From assembly GCA_963793675.1 (NCBI GenBank), contig CAWCBA010000010.1:124001-188000 (forward strand): 64,000 nt of DNA, given 5' to 3'. A program made the translations under genes and the position numbers. Origin of the DNA: RPQJ01 sp963793675 (GTDB taxonomy: Bacteria > Pseudomonadota > Gammaproteobacteria > Steroidobacterales > Steroidobacteraceae). Shown here piece by piece: positions 20,037-28,492 of the stretch. The stretch's first letter is position 1, and every line of letters begins with the position of its first letter. A model generated the notes under the pieces. The model worked only from the letters and a program-made list of their open reading frames with translations. It was not told the DNA's origin and searched no databases.

Positions 20037-20215
20037 CTCTCCTCGCCGAGGCCTGGCCGGCATTGCCGGTACCGCTCGAGCGGCGCGACTGCCAGGTCTG
20101 GTGGTTCGCACCACTCAACCGGTTTCCTTGTCGAGCCTGGCGGCACTTTGGCGCCGGGAACCAGTTTTTTCAGCCACAGCCAATCGCAGCGGTGGCGGTG
20201 TACGAGGACACAGAG
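20037..20215 (+). promoter_or_regulatory. Structured leader upstream of rplC
   Basis: Non-coding, with at least four dyads: CCGGCA/TGCCGG near 20058, the palindrome CCGCTCGAGCGG near 20072, GTGGT-TCGC-ACCAC at 20101-20114, and CTGG-CGGC...GCCG...CCAG at 20137-20164. The last is followed by TTTTTT (20165-20170), the layout of an intrinsic terminator. By analogy with the E. coli S10 leader, where L4 controls attenuation, this may be an autoregulatory attenuator that has ended up between rpsJ and rplC. That role is inferred. Confidence 0.5.
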
Positions 20216-20914
20216 ATGACGATCGGTCTGATTGGCCGCAAGGCCGGCATGACGCGCGTCTTCACGGACGCGGGCGAGTCGATCCCGGTGACGGTGATCG
20301 AGGCTCTGCCCAACCGTGTCACCCAGGTCAAGGGTGTCGAGGGCGATGGCTATCGCGCCATCCAGGTGACGTTCGGCAACAGGAAGCCGTCGCGCGTCAC
20401 GCGCGCGGCCGCGGGCCACTTCGCCAAGGCGAAGGTCGAGCCGGGTGAAGGGCTCGTCGAGTTCCGCCTCGCCGACGGCGAAGGTGCCGAACTCGCGGCG
20501 GGTTCCGAGCTCAAGGTCGACATGTTCGCCAAGGGCCAGGTCGTCGACGTGACCGGCACCACTATCGGCAAAGGCTTCGCCGGCACCATCAAGCGGCACA
20601 ACTTCGCCGGCGGCCCCGCGTCGCACGGCGCGTCGTTGTTCCACCGTACGCCTGGCTCGATCGGCCAGCGCCAGACCCCGGGACGGGTGTTCCAGGGCAA
20701 GCGCATGTCCGGCCACATGGGCAACATCCGCCGCACCATCGAAAAGCTGCAGATCGTCGACGTCGACGCTGCGCGCAACCTGCTCCTGATCCGCGGCGCC
20801 GTGCCGGGATCGCCGGGCGGTGAAGTGATCGTGCGTCCGTCGGTCAAGGCCGCACGCATGGCGAAGCGCAAGACGCTGGCGCCGAAGCAGCCGGCCGCCA
20901 AGACGAAGAAGTAA
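20216..20914 (+). CDS. rplC: Ribosomal protein L3
   Basis: L3 is an early-assembly protein reaching the peptidyl transferase centre. It has 232 residues from ATG 20216 (MTIGLIGRKAGMTRVF). The signature KGFAGTIKRHNFAGGPASHGA and the central QRQTPGRVFQGKRMSGHMG loop are intact; the Gln there is the one PrmB methylates in relatives. The C-terminal tail is Lys/Ala-rich (LAPKQPAAKTKK). Confidence 0.97.
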   Translation: MTIGLIGRKAGMTRVFTDAGESIPVTVIEALPNRVTQVKGVEGDGYRAIQVTFGNRKPSRVTRAAAGHFAKAKVEPGEGLVEFRLADGEGAELAAGSELKVDMFAKGQVVDVTGTTIGKGFAGTIKRHNFAGGPASHGASLFHRTPGSIGQRQTPGRVFQGKRMSGHMGNIRRTIEKLQIVDVDAARNLLLIRGAVPGSPGGEVIVRPSVKAARMAKRKTLAPKQPAAKTKK

Positions 20915-20932
20915 CCCGCCCGGGAAACTGAA

Positions 20933-21544
20933 ATGGCAACCCAACTCAAGCTCCAGCAGGGCGGCAACAGCATCGAAGTGTCTGAGAAGACCTTCGGCCG
21001 CGAATTCAACGAGGCCCTCGTGCACCAGGTCGTCACTGCCTACATGGCAGCTGGCCGTGCCGGCACCAAGCGCCAGAAGAGCAAGGCTGAAGTCCGCGGC
21101 GGCGGCATCAAGCCGTGGAAGCAGAAGGGCGGCGGTCGCGCCCGCGCCGGCTCCATCCGCAGCCCGATCTGGGTCGGCGGCGGCCGCGCCTTCGCGGCGC
21201 GCCCGCGTGATTTCTCGCAGAAGGTCAACCGCAAGATGTACCGCGGCGCCATTGCGGCGCTGCTGTCCGAGCTGGCCCGTCTCGAGCGCCTGACGGTGGT
21301 CGAGTCGTTCGCGCTCGAAGCGCCGAAGACCAGGATGCTCGCCGCGAAGCTCAAGGAGCTGGGACTCAATGACGTGCTGATCGTCGTCGAAGCCTATGAC
21401 GAGAAGCTCGAGCTGGCCTCGCGCAATCTGCACGGCGTCACGGTACTGCCGGTTACGGCGGTCGACCCGGTGAGCCTGGTCCGCCACGAGCGCGTGCTCG
21501 CTACGGTCGGTGCCGTTCGCATGCTCGAGGAGAAGCTGGCATGA
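20933..21544 (+). CDS. rplD: Ribosomal protein L4
   Basis: L4 lines the exit tunnel and, in the enterobacterial model, autoregulates the S10 operon. It has 203 residues. The internal extended loop GTKRQKSKAEVRGGGIKPWKQKGGGRARAG is present, with the QKVNRKMYRGA segment after it. The start is ATG 20933, 18 bases after rplC; its end overlaps rplW (ATGA). Confidence 0.97.
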   Translation: MATQLKLQQGGNSIEVSEKTFGREFNEALVHQVVTAYMAAGRAGTKRQKSKAEVRGGGIKPWKQKGGGRARAGSIRSPIWVGGGRAFAARPRDFSQKVNRKMYRGAIAALLSELARLERLTVVESFALEAPKTRMLAAKLKELGLNDVLIVVEAYDEKLELASRNLHGVTVLPVTAVDPVSLVRHERVLATVGAVRMLEEKLA

Positions 21545-21843
21545 GCAGCAAAGAGCGTTTGATGCAGGTGCTGGTCGCGCCGCACGTGTCCGAAAAGGCC
21601 GCGCGCGCTTCCGAGCAGGGCAACCAGATGGTGTTCCGCGTCGCGCGCGACGCCACCAAGCCCGAGATCAAGGCGGCCGTCGAGCTGATGTTCGAAGTCA
21701 AGGTCGACGCCGTGCAGGTCGTGAACGTGATGGGCAAGGCGAAGCGCTTCGGCGGTCGCCCCGGCAAGCGTTCGGACTGGAAGAAGGCCTACGTGAAGCT
21801 CGCGCAGGGCCAGACGATCGATTTCGCCGGCGTCGAAAAGTAA
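21541..21843 (+). CDS. rplW: Ribosomal protein L23
   Basis: L23 sits at the tunnel exit and docks trigger factor and SRP. It has 100 residues; VLVAPHVSEKAA and the C-terminal GRPGKRSDWKKAYVKLAQG match the family. It overlaps rplD by four bases. Confidence 0.97.
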   Translation: MSSKERLMQVLVAPHVSEKAARASEQGNQMVFRVARDATKPEIKAAVELMFEVKVDAVQVVNVMGKAKRFGGRPGKRSDWKKAYVKLAQGQTIDFAGVEK

Positions 21844-21874
21844 CGACCGCGGCAAAGAAGACGGAAGCTAACCA

Positions 21875-22699
21875 ATGGCTCTCATCAAGACCAAACCGAC
21901 GTCGCCGGGCCGCCGCTTCGTCGTGAAGGCAGACCGCTCGCACCTGCACAAGGGCGAGCCGGTGCACGCGCTCACGGCCGCGAAGAAGCGTACGGGCGCC
22001 CGCAACAACATGGGCCGGCAGACGACGCGCCACAAGGGCGGCGGTCATGCCAGGCGCTATCGTGTCGTCGACTTCGTGCGTAACAAGGACGGCGTTCCGG
22101 GCAAGGTCGAGCATCTCGAGTACGACCCGAACCGCAACGCCCACCTGGCCCTCGTGCTCTACGCCGACGGCGAGCGCCGCTACATCCTCGCCCCGAAGGG
22201 CGTGGCCGCCGGCGACGCCATCGTCTCGGGCGTCGACGCCCCGATCAAGTCGGGCAACGCGCTGCCGCTGCGCAACATCCCGATCGGTTCGCTGGTGCAC
22301 AACGTCGAGCTGAAGCCCGGCCGCGGCGGCCAGCTCGGCCGCAGCGCTGGCGCCTCGGTGCAGCTGGTGGCGCGCGAAGGCCTGTACGCGACGATCCGCC
22401 TGCGTTCGACCGAGATGCGCAAGGTGCACGTCGACTGCCGCGCCACGATCGGCGAAGTCGGCAACGAAGAAAACAACCTGATCGTCTATGGCAAGGCCGG
22501 CGCGAAGCGCTGGCGTGGCATCCGCCCGACGGTCCGTGGCGTGGTGATGAACCCCGTCGACCATCCGCACGGCGGTGGCGAGGGCAAGTCCGGCCAGGGC
22601 AACCCGCACCCGGTCTCGCCGTGGGGCTGGAAGACGAAGGGCAAGAAGACCCGCACCAACAAGCGTACGTCCGGACTCATCATCCGGCGCCGCAACTGA
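21875..22699 (+). CDS. rplB: Ribosomal protein L2
   Basis: L2 is required for subunit joining and lies near the peptidyl transferase centre. It has 274 residues. The C-terminal signature VVMNPVDHPHGGGEGKS, with the conserved histidine, is intact, as is the RNA-binding OB/SH3 core (RNNMGRQTTRHKGGGHARRYR). The ribosome binding site is CGGAAG before ATG 21875. Confidence 0.98.
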   Translation: MALIKTKPTSPGRRFVVKADRSHLHKGEPVHALTAAKKRTGARNNMGRQTTRHKGGGHARRYRVVDFVRNKDGVPGKVEHLEYDPNRNAHLALVLYADGERRYILAPKGVAAGDAIVSGVDAPIKSGNALPLRNIPIGSLVHNVELKPGRGGQLGRSAGASVQLVAREGLYATIRLRSTEMRKVHVDCRATIGEVGNEENNLIVYGKAGAKRWRGIRPTVRGVVMNPVDHPHGGGEGKSGQGNPHPVSPWGWKTKGKKTRTNKRTSGLIIRRRN

Positions 22700-22717
22700 G
22701 CCTGAGAGGACCTGACA

Positions 22718-22996
22718 GTGCCCCGTTCAGTCAAGAAAGGCCCGTTCATCGACGCCCACCTCGCCAAGAAGGTGGCTGTCGCGGCGGAGAAGAACGATCG
22801 CCGTCCGATCAAGACGTGGTCGCGCCGTTCCATGGTCCTCCCGGACATGGTCGGCCTGACGATCGCCGTCCACAACGGCAGGCAGCACATTCCGGTGCTG
22901 GTCTCCGAAAACATGGTCGGCCACAAGCTCGGCGAGTTCGCCCCGACGCGCACCTTCAGGGGCCACTCGGGCGACAGAAAGGCGTCCTCGGAGTAA
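22718..22996 (+). CDS. rpsS: Ribosomal protein S19
   Basis: S19 pairs with S13 in the 30S head. It has 92 residues; PRSVKKGPFIDAHL and FAPTRTFRGHSGDRK are conserved. The start is GTG 22718 with GAGAGGA upstream. It is three bases from rplV. Confidence 0.97.
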   Translation: MPRSVKKGPFIDAHLAKKVAVAAEKNDRRPIKTWSRRSMVLPDMVGLTIAVHNGRQHIPVLVSENMVGHKLGEFAPTRTFRGHSGDRKASSE

Positions 22997-22999
22997 GCC

Positions 23000-23341
23000 A
23001 TGCAAGTCGCAGCAAAGCTCAAGTACGCGCGCATCTCGCCGCAGAAGTGCCGCCTGGTCGCAGACATGGTCCGCGGCAAGCCCGTGGGCCAGGCGCTCTC
23101 GACGTTGCGCTTCACGCCGAAGAAGGGCGCTGACCTGGTCCGCAAGGTGCTGGAGTCGGCGATCGCCAATGCCGAGAACAACCACAACGCGGACATCGAC
23201 GCGCTGAAGGTCGACCTCATTTACATCGACGAGGCTCCGAGCCTGAAGCGGTTCCACGCGCGCGCCAAGGGCCGCGGCAACCGCATCGTCAAGCGCAACA
23301 GCCACATCACGATCCTCGTCGGCGACGGCCGCAAGGACTGA
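23000..23341 (+). CDS. rplV: Ribosomal protein L22
   Basis: L22 lines the exit tunnel. It has 113 residues. The core (RISPQKCRLVADMVRGKPV) and the tunnel hairpin region (KRFHARAKGRGNRIVKRNSHITI) are intact; no macrolide-resistance-type deletion is seen in the hairpin. Confidence 0.97.
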   Translation: MQVAAKLKYARISPQKCRLVADMVRGKPVGQALSTLRFTPKKGADLVRKVLESAIANAENNHNADIDALKVDLIYIDEAPSLKRFHARAKGRGNRIVKRNSHITILVGDGRKD

Positions 23342-23355
23342 GGGAGCCAGAGCTA

Positions 23356-24051
23356 ATGGGTCAGAAGGTCAATCCGGTCGGCATTCGTCTCGGCATCACG
23401 CGCGACTGGACGTCGAAGTGGTACGCGAACAAGCGCACGTTCCCGGTTTACATCCTGCAGGACTGGCAGGTCCGCGACTTCCTGAAGAAGAAGCTGTCGG
23501 AAGCCTCGGTGAGCCGCATTCACATCGAACGCGCCGCACGCAAGGCCAACATCACGATCCACACGGCCCGCCCGGGCGTGGTGATCGGCAAGAAGGGCGA
23601 GGACATCGAGCGCCTGCGCCAGGAAGTCGCGAAGCTGATGAAGATGGGCTTCAACGACGTCCGCCTCAACATCGCCGAGATCCGCAAGCCGGAACTCGAC
23701 GCGCAGCTCGTGGCCGAGGGCATCGCCCAGCAGGTCGAGCGTCGCGTGATGTTCCGCCGCGCGATGAAGCGCGCCGTGATGAACACGATGCGCAGCGGTG
23801 CGCTCGGCGTGAAGGTGCGCCTGTCGGGCCGCCTGAACGGTTCGGAGATCGCGCGCACGGAGTGGACCCGCGAGGGCCGCATCCCGCTGCACACGTTCCG
23901 CGCCGACATCGACTACGGCACGGCCGAAGCCCGCACGACGTACGGCGTCATCGGCGTGAAGGTCTGGATTTTCAAGGGCGAAGTCTTCGACCAGCCGGTG
24001 CCGATGGCAGCCGACGTCGAGGCGACCCCTGCCGCGGAGCATACGGCCTGA
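23356..24051 (+). CDS. rpsC: Ribosomal protein S3
   Basis: S3 forms the mRNA entry tunnel and helicase site with S4 and S5. It has 231 residues. The KH domain motif VVIGKKGEDIERLR is present, and the C-terminal domain includes GALGVKVRLSGRLNGSEIARTEW. It is flanked by rplV and rplP. Confidence 0.98.
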   Translation: MGQKVNPVGIRLGITRDWTSKWYANKRTFPVYILQDWQVRDFLKKKLSEASVSRIHIERAARKANITIHTARPGVVIGKKGEDIERLRQEVAKLMKMGFNDVRLNIAEIRKPELDAQLVAEGIAQQVERRVMFRRAMKRAVMNTMRSGALGVKVRLSGRLNGSEIARTEWTREGRIPLHTFRADIDYGTAEARTTYGVIGVKVWIFKGEVFDQPVPMAADVEATPAAEHTA

Positions 24052-24083
24052 GGCCGTAATGCTACGGACGGAGTGACAACGCC

Positions 24084-24497
24084 ATGATGCAACCCAAGCG
24101 AACCAAGTATCGCAAGCAGTTCAAGGGCCGCAACGCGGGCCTCGCCCACCGTGGGTCGAGCGTCGCGTTCGGCGACTACGGGCTGAAGGCGACGAGCCGC
24201 GCCCGCATGACTGCGCGCGAGATCGAAGCCGCCCGTCGCGCGATGACGCGCTACGTGAAGCGCGGCGGCCAGGTGTGGATCCGGGTCTTCCCGGACGTGC
24301 CGGTCAGCAAGAAGCCGCTGGAGGTCCGCATGGGCTCCGGCAAGGGCAACGTCGAGTACTACGTCGCGCGCGTGCAGCCCGGCAAGGTGCTCTTCGAGAT
24401 GGAAGGCGTGACCGAGGAAATCGCGCGCGAGGCGTTCCGCCTGGCCGCGAGCAAGCTCTCGGTCGAGACGATGTTCGTCAAGCGACAGGTGCGCTGA
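24084..24497 (+). CDS. rplP: Ribosomal protein L16
   Basis: L16 positions A-site tRNA. It has 137 residues from ATG 24084 (MMQPKRTKYRKQFKGRN); an ATG one codon later is equally usable. The RVFPDVPVSKKPLEVRMGSGKG block, which includes the Arg hydroxylated by RoxA in E. coli, is intact. It overlaps rpmC (TGATG). Confidence 0.97.
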   Translation: MMQPKRTKYRKQFKGRNAGLAHRGSSVAFGDYGLKATSRARMTAREIEAARRAMTRYVKRGGQVWIRVFPDVPVSKKPLEVRMGSGKGNVEYYVARVQPGKVLFEMEGVTEEIAREAFRLAASKLSVETMFVKRQVR

Positions 24498-24700
24498 TGA
24501 AGGCGAAAGAACTTCGGGTCAAGGGCTCCGCGGAACTGCGCGAGGAACTCCTCAAGCTGCGCCGCGAGCAGTTCAACCTGCGCATGGCGCAGGCGTCCGG
24601 TCAGACTGCCAAGCCGGACCAGGCCGGCAAGGTGCGCCGCAACATCGCGCGCGTGAAGACGGTGCAGGGCGAGCAGTCCCGCGCCAACAGGAGCAAGTGA
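24497..24700 (+). CDS. rpmC: Ribosomal protein L29
   Basis: A small tunnel-exit protein of 67 residues. Two helices with the family motif ELREELLKLRREQFNLRMAQ and a C-terminal RRNIARVKT helix. It starts at ATG 24497 overlapping the rplP stop and ends overlapping the rpsQ start. Confidence 0.96.
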   Translation: MKAKELRVKGSAELREELLKLRREQFNLRMAQASGQTAKPDQAGKVRRNIARVKTVQGEQSRANRSK

Positions 24701-24999
24701 TGAGCGAGCAGCAGCAGGCCCAGCCCCAGGCGGCGGTGAGCGAAGCCGGTGCCCAGCACACGCTGACGGGCACGGTCGTCAGCACCAAGATGACCAAGAC
24801 CATCGCGGTGACGGTCGAGCGTCTCGTCAAGCACGGGCGTTACAGCAAGTTCATCCGCCGCACCACCAAGCTCCTCGCGCACGACGAGAACTCGGAGTGC
24901 AAGGAAGGCGACGTCGTCGACATCGCCGAATGCCGCCGCCTCTCGGCCCGCAAGGCCTGGAAGGTCGTGCGCGTCGTCAAGCGCGCCGGCGCCGTCTGA
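24700..24999 (+). CDS. rpsQ: Ribosomal protein S17
   Basis: S17 is a primary 16S rRNA-binding protein with an OB fold. It has 99 residues from ATG 24700, which overlaps the rpmC stop. The family core begins at LTGTVVSTKMTKTIAVTVERLVKH; before it is an extra Gln/Ala-rich stretch of about 20 residues (SEQQQAQPQAAVSEAGAQH) lacking in E. coli S17. A GTG three bases upstream is an alternative start. Confidence 0.96.
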   Translation: MSEQQQAQPQAAVSEAGAQHTLTGTVVSTKMTKTIAVTVERLVKHGRYSKFIRRTTKLLAHDENSECKEGDVVDIAECRRLSARKAWKVVRVVKRAGAV

Positions 25000-25022
25000 G
25001 CTGCAGCAGAAGGACTACTGAA

Positions 25023-25391
25023 ATGATCCAGATGCGAACAATGCTCGCGGCCGCCGACAACAGCGGCGCCAAGCGGCTCATGTGCATCAAGGTGCTCGGC
25101 GGCTCCAAGCGCCGCTATGCCACCGTGGGCGACGTGATCAAGGTGAGCGTCAAGGACGCCATCCCGCGCGGCAAGGTCAAGAAGGGCGAGGTTTACGACG
25201 CCGTGGTGGTCCGCACCGCGTTCGGCGTGCGCCGCCCGGACGGTTCGCTGATCCGCTTCGACGGCAATGCCGCCGTGCTGCTCACGAACAAGCTCGAGCC
25301 GATCGGCACCCGTATCTTCGGACCGGTCACACGCGAGCTGCGCACGACGCAGTTCATGAAGATCATCTCGCTCGCGCCCGAAGTGCTGTAA
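25023..25391 (+). CDS. rplN: Ribosomal protein L14
   Basis: L14 contributes to the intersubunit bridges and is the docking site for RsfS, whose gene is at 55777. It has 122 residues from ATG 25023 (MIQMRTMLAAADNSGAKR). The signature GGSKRRYATVGDVIKV and the C-terminal RIFGPVTRELR are intact. Confidence 0.98.
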   Translation: MIQMRTMLAAADNSGAKRLMCIKVLGGSKRRYATVGDVIKVSVKDAIPRGKVKKGEVYDAVVVRTAFGVRRPDGSLIRFDGNAAVLLTNKLEPIGTRIFGPVTRELRTTQFMKIISLAPEVL

Positions 25392-25424
25392 GCACGGCGC
25401 GCGCAAGGTTCGAGGACAAAGGGT

Positions 25425-25739
25425 ATGAACAAGATCCGCAAGGGCGACGAAGTGGTCGTCATCACCGGCCGCGACAAGGGCCGGCGCGGCACCGTCATCC
25501 GCGTGCTGGGTGAAAAGGTGCTGGTCGAGAACGTGAACATGGTCAAGCGCCATACGCGTCCCAACCCGCAGAAGGGCACGCAGGGCGGCATCGTCGAGAA
25601 GGAGGCGTACCTCCACCTCTCGAACGTGCAGCTCTGGAACCCGGTTGCGAAAAAGGGTGACCGCGTGGGCATCCGCACGCTCGCCGATGGACGTCGGGTG
25701 CGTTTCTTCAAGTCCAACGACGAAGTCGTGGACGCCTGA
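25425..25739 (+). CDS. rplX: Ribosomal protein L24
   Basis: An assembly-initiator protein of the 50S subunit; 104 residues. The N-terminal KOW motif is KIRKGDEVVVITGRDKGRRG. The start is ATG 25425 with GAGGAC upstream. Confidence 0.97.
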   Translation: MNKIRKGDEVVVITGRDKGRRGTVIRVLGEKVLVENVNMVKRHTRPNPQKGTQGGIVEKEAYLHLSNVQLWNPVAKKGDRVGIRTLADGRRVRFFKSNDEVVDA

Positions 25740-25755
25740 ATCGAGGTCGGATGAG

Positions 25756-26295
25756 ATGGCAAGGCTGCAGAAAATCTACCGGGACGAGATCGTCGCCAAG
25801 CTCATGACGAGCCTGGCGGTGACGAATCCCATGCAGGTGCCGAAGATCACCAAGATCTCGGTGAACATGGGCGTGGGCGAAGCCGTTGCCGACAAGAAGG
25901 CACTGGACGGCGCATTGAAGGACCTGACCGCGCTCACCGGCCAGAAGCCGGTGGTGACGAAGTCGCGCATGGCGATCGCGGCGTTCAAGCTGCGCGCGGG
26001 CGTGCCGGTCGGCGCGCGCGTGACCCTGCGCGGCGAGCGCATGTACGAGTTCCTCGACCGCCTGATCAACGTGGCGATGCCGCGCATCCGCGACTTCCGC
26101 GGCGTGTCGGCCCGCTCGTTCGACGGCCGCGGCAATTACTCCTTCGGCGTCAAGGAACAGATCATCTTCCCGGAAATCGCCTACGACCAGGTCGACGCGA
26201 TACGCGGGATGGATATCACGATTACGACGACGGCACGCGACGACCGGGAAGGTCGGGCGTTGCTCGAATCCTTCAACTTCCCGTTCCGCAAGTAG
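25756..26295 (+). CDS. rplE: Ribosomal protein L5
   Basis: L5 binds 5S rRNA and contacts S13 in bridge B1b. It has 179 residues from ATG 25756 (MARLQKIYRDEIVAKLM). The signature KITKISVNMGVGEA and the C-terminal INVAMPRIRDFRG are intact. Confidence 0.98.
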   Translation: MARLQKIYRDEIVAKLMTSLAVTNPMQVPKITKISVNMGVGEAVADKKALDGALKDLTALTGQKPVVTKSRMAIAAFKLRAGVPVGARVTLRGERMYEFLDRLINVAMPRIRDFRGVSARSFDGRGNYSFGVKEQIIFPEIAYDQVDAIRGMDITITTTARDDREGRALLESFNFPFRK

Positions 26296-26305
26296 GACAG
26301 GAAAA

Positions 26306-26611
26306 ATGGCGAAGACCAGCATGATCATGCGCGAGAAGCGCCGCGAGAAGCTCGTGAAGCAGCACGCTGCCAAGCGGGCCCAGCTCAAGGAAGCCATCCG
26401 CAGCCCGAAGTCGACGGATGCCGAGCGGGAGGAGGCGCAGCGCAAGCTGAATGCCATGCCGCGCGACTCCAGCGCCTCGCGGGTGCGCAACCGCTGCGCG
26501 ATCACCGGCCGCTCTCGTGGCGTCTACCGCAAGTTCGGCCTCGGGCGGCAGAAGCTGCGCGAAGCGACGATGCGCGGTGACATCCCGGGCCTCGGCAAGG
26601 CCAGCTGGTAA
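26306..26611 (+). CDS. rpsN: Ribosomal protein S14, zinc-free form
   Basis: S14 helps assemble the 30S head. It has 101 residues, the long form without zinc: the region that carries CxxC pairs in the short form here reads NRCAITGRSRGVYRKFGL with a single Cys. It lies between rplE and rpsH, its usual place in the spc operon. Confidence 0.97.
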   Translation: MAKTSMIMREKRREKLVKQHAAKRAQLKEAIRSPKSTDAEREEAQRKLNAMPRDSSASRVRNRCAITGRSRGVYRKFGLGRQKLREATMRGDIPGLGKASW

Positions 26612-26632
26612 GCCGGGTACTGGAGTAACAGC

Positions 26633-27028
26633 ATGAGCATGTCGGATCCCATCGCGGACTTCCTCACCCGCATTCGCAACGGTCAGCTCTCGGGCAAGCC
26701 CGAGATCGCCGCACCGTCGTCGCGAGTCAAGCTGGCTTTGGCCAAGGTGTTGAAGGACGAAGGTTACATCGAAGACTTCGCCATCGACGGCGATGCCAAG
26801 AAGCCGACCGTCAAGGTGCGCCTGAAGTATTACCAGGGCCGCCCGGTCATCGAACGCATCGAGCGCGTGAGCCGTCCCGGCCTGCGCATCTACAAGGCGA
26901 AGGACGAGTTGCCGAAGATCCTCGGCGGCATGGGCGTGGCGATCATCTCGACCTCCAAGGGCGTGATGACCGACCGTGAAGCCCGCGCCGGCGGACACGG
27001 CGGCGAAGTGCTCTGCATCGTGTCGTAA
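26633..27028 (+). CDS. rpsH: Ribosomal protein S8
   Basis: S8 binds the central domain of 16S rRNA and represses the spc operon in the enterobacterial model. It has 131 residues (MSMSDPIADFLTRIRNGQ); the C-terminal signature STSKGVMTDREAR is intact. Confidence 0.98.
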   Translation: MSMSDPIADFLTRIRNGQLSGKPEIAAPSSRVKLALAKVLKDEGYIEDFAIDGDAKKPTVKVRLKYYQGRPVIERIERVSRPGLRIYKAKDELPKILGGMGVAIISTSKGVMTDREARAGGHGGEVLCIVS

Positions 27029-27057
27029 GGCACGGCGCAAGGAACAGGACCAAGACC

Positions 27058-27591
27058 ATGTCACGAGTTGCAAAAAGGCCGGTTACGCTGCCCAAGGGCG
27101 TGACCCACGCGGTCGACGGCAGCACCGTCACCGTCAAGGGCGCCAAGGGCGCGCTCACGCTGCCGCTGCGTCCGGGCCTGAGCCTGGTGCAGGAAGGCAA
27201 CGACATCCGCATCGACATCGCGGAGCGCAACAAGGAGTCGCTGATGCATGCCGGCTCGCTTCGTTCGCACCTCGCGAACGTGGTGCAGGGCGTGTCGCAG
27301 GGCTACGAGAAGAAGCTCGAACTCGTGGGCGTCGGCTACCGCGCCGCGGCCCAGGGCAAGAAGCTGAACCTGACGCTCGGCTTTTCGCACCCGGTCGAGT
27401 ACGACGTGCCGGAAGGCATCACGATCGAGACCCCGACGCAGACGGAAATCGTCGTGAAGGGCGCCGACAAGCAGCGGGTTGGCCAGGTGGCTGCGGAAAT
27501 CCGCTCCTACCGTCCCCCCGAGCCTTACAAGGGCAAGGGCGTTCGTTATTCCGGTGAGCGTATCGAGCTCAAGGAAACGAAGAAGAAGTAA
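27058..27591 (+). CDS. rplF: Ribosomal protein L6
   Basis: L6 lies near the sarcin-ricin loop. It has 177 residues, the same length as E. coli L6. Two repeated alpha/beta domains are seen; the second ends in RSYRPPEPYKGKGVRYSGE, the family signature. Its stop overlaps a possible upstream start of rplR. Confidence 0.98.
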   Translation: MSRVAKRPVTLPKGVTHAVDGSTVTVKGAKGALTLPLRPGLSLVQEGNDIRIDIAERNKESLMHAGSLRSHLANVVQGVSQGYEKKLELVGVGYRAAAQGKKLNLTLGFSHPVEYDVPEGITIETPTQTEIVVKGADKQRVGQVAAEIRSYRPPEPYKGKGVRYSGERIELKETKKK

Positions 27592-27602
27592 TGGGTGCCG
27601 CG

Positions 27603-27953
27603 ATGGAAAAGAAAGTCAGTCGTCTGAAGAGAGCCCGCCGCAGTCGCGCGAAGATCCTGGAGCTTCGCGTCACGCGCCTGAGCGTGCACCGCACCGCGCA
27701 GCACATCTACGCGCAGGTCTTCGACCCCCAGTCGAAGGTCATCGCGTCTGCGTCGACCTTGCAGAAAGACGTCGCCGAGGGCCTCAAGGGCACCGGCAAC
27801 ATCGAGGCCGCAAAGGCCGTCGGCAAGGCGATCGCCGAGCGTGCCAAGGCCAAGGGCGTGAGCCAGGTTGCCTTCGATCGTTCGGGCTTCAAGTATCACG
27901 GGCGCATCAAGGCGCTTGCCGAAGCCGCGCGCGAAGCCGGCCTCGAGTTCTGA
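27603..27953 (+). CDS. rplR: Ribosomal protein L18
   Basis: L18 binds 5S rRNA with L5 and L25. ATG 27603 gives 116 residues (MEKKVSRLKRARRSRAK) and aligns with the usual N-terminus. An in-frame ATG at 27591, overlapping the rplF stop, would add MGAA and may be used through translational coupling. The C-terminus FDRSGFKYHGRIKALAEAAREAGLEF is conserved. Confidence 0.96.
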   Translation: MEKKVSRLKRARRSRAKILELRVTRLSVHRTAQHIYAQVFDPQSKVIASASTLQKDVAEGLKGTGNIEAAKAVGKAIAERAKAKGVSQVAFDRSGFKYHGRIKALAEAAREAGLEF

Positions 27954-27978
27954 GCCGCACAAGGTTCCAGGAGCAGTA

Positions 27979-28485
27979 ATGGCTAGAATCGAAAAAATGG
28001 CGGCGTCGGACGAGTTCATCGAGAAACTGGTGACCGTCAACCGCGTGTCCAAGACCGTCAAGGGCGGCAAGCAGTTCGGCTTCACCGCGCTCACGGTGGT
28101 GGGCGACGGCAACGGCCGCGTCGGCTTCGGCTACGGCAAGGCGCGTGAAGTGCCGGTCGCGATCCAGAAGGCGATGCAGCAGGCCCGCAAGAACCTCGTC
28201 AACGTGCCGCTGCGCAATTCGACGCTGCACTTCGCGGTCGTCGGCAAGCACGGCACCTCGAAGGTCTACATGCAGCCGGCCTCCGACGGTACGGGCGTCA
28301 TCGCGGGCGGCAGCATGCGCGCGGTGTTCGAGTGCGCCGGCGTGCGCAACGTGCTCGCCAAGTCGTACGGTTCGCGCAACCCGATCAATGTCGTGCGTGC
28401 GACGATGAAGGCCCTGACCGGCATGCCGGCTCCGGAGCGCATCGCTGCCAAGCGCGGCAAGACCATTGCCGAAATCACGGGCTGA
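27979..28485 (+). CDS. rpsE: Ribosomal protein S5
   Basis: S5 influences decoding accuracy and mRNA unwinding. It has 168 residues from ATG 27979. The N-terminal loop VNRVSKTVKGGKQFGFTALTVVGDGNGRVG, where spectinomycin-resistance changes occur, looks wild type. The start follows CAGGAGCAGTA. Confidence 0.98.
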   Translation: MARIEKMAASDEFIEKLVTVNRVSKTVKGGKQFGFTALTVVGDGNGRVGFGYGKAREVPVAIQKAMQQARKNLVNVPLRNSTLHFAVVGKHGTSKVYMQPASDGTGVIAGGSMRAVFECAGVRNVLAKSYGSRNPINVVRATMKALTGMPAPERIAAKRGKTIAEITG

Positions 28486-28492
28486 TACCGCC

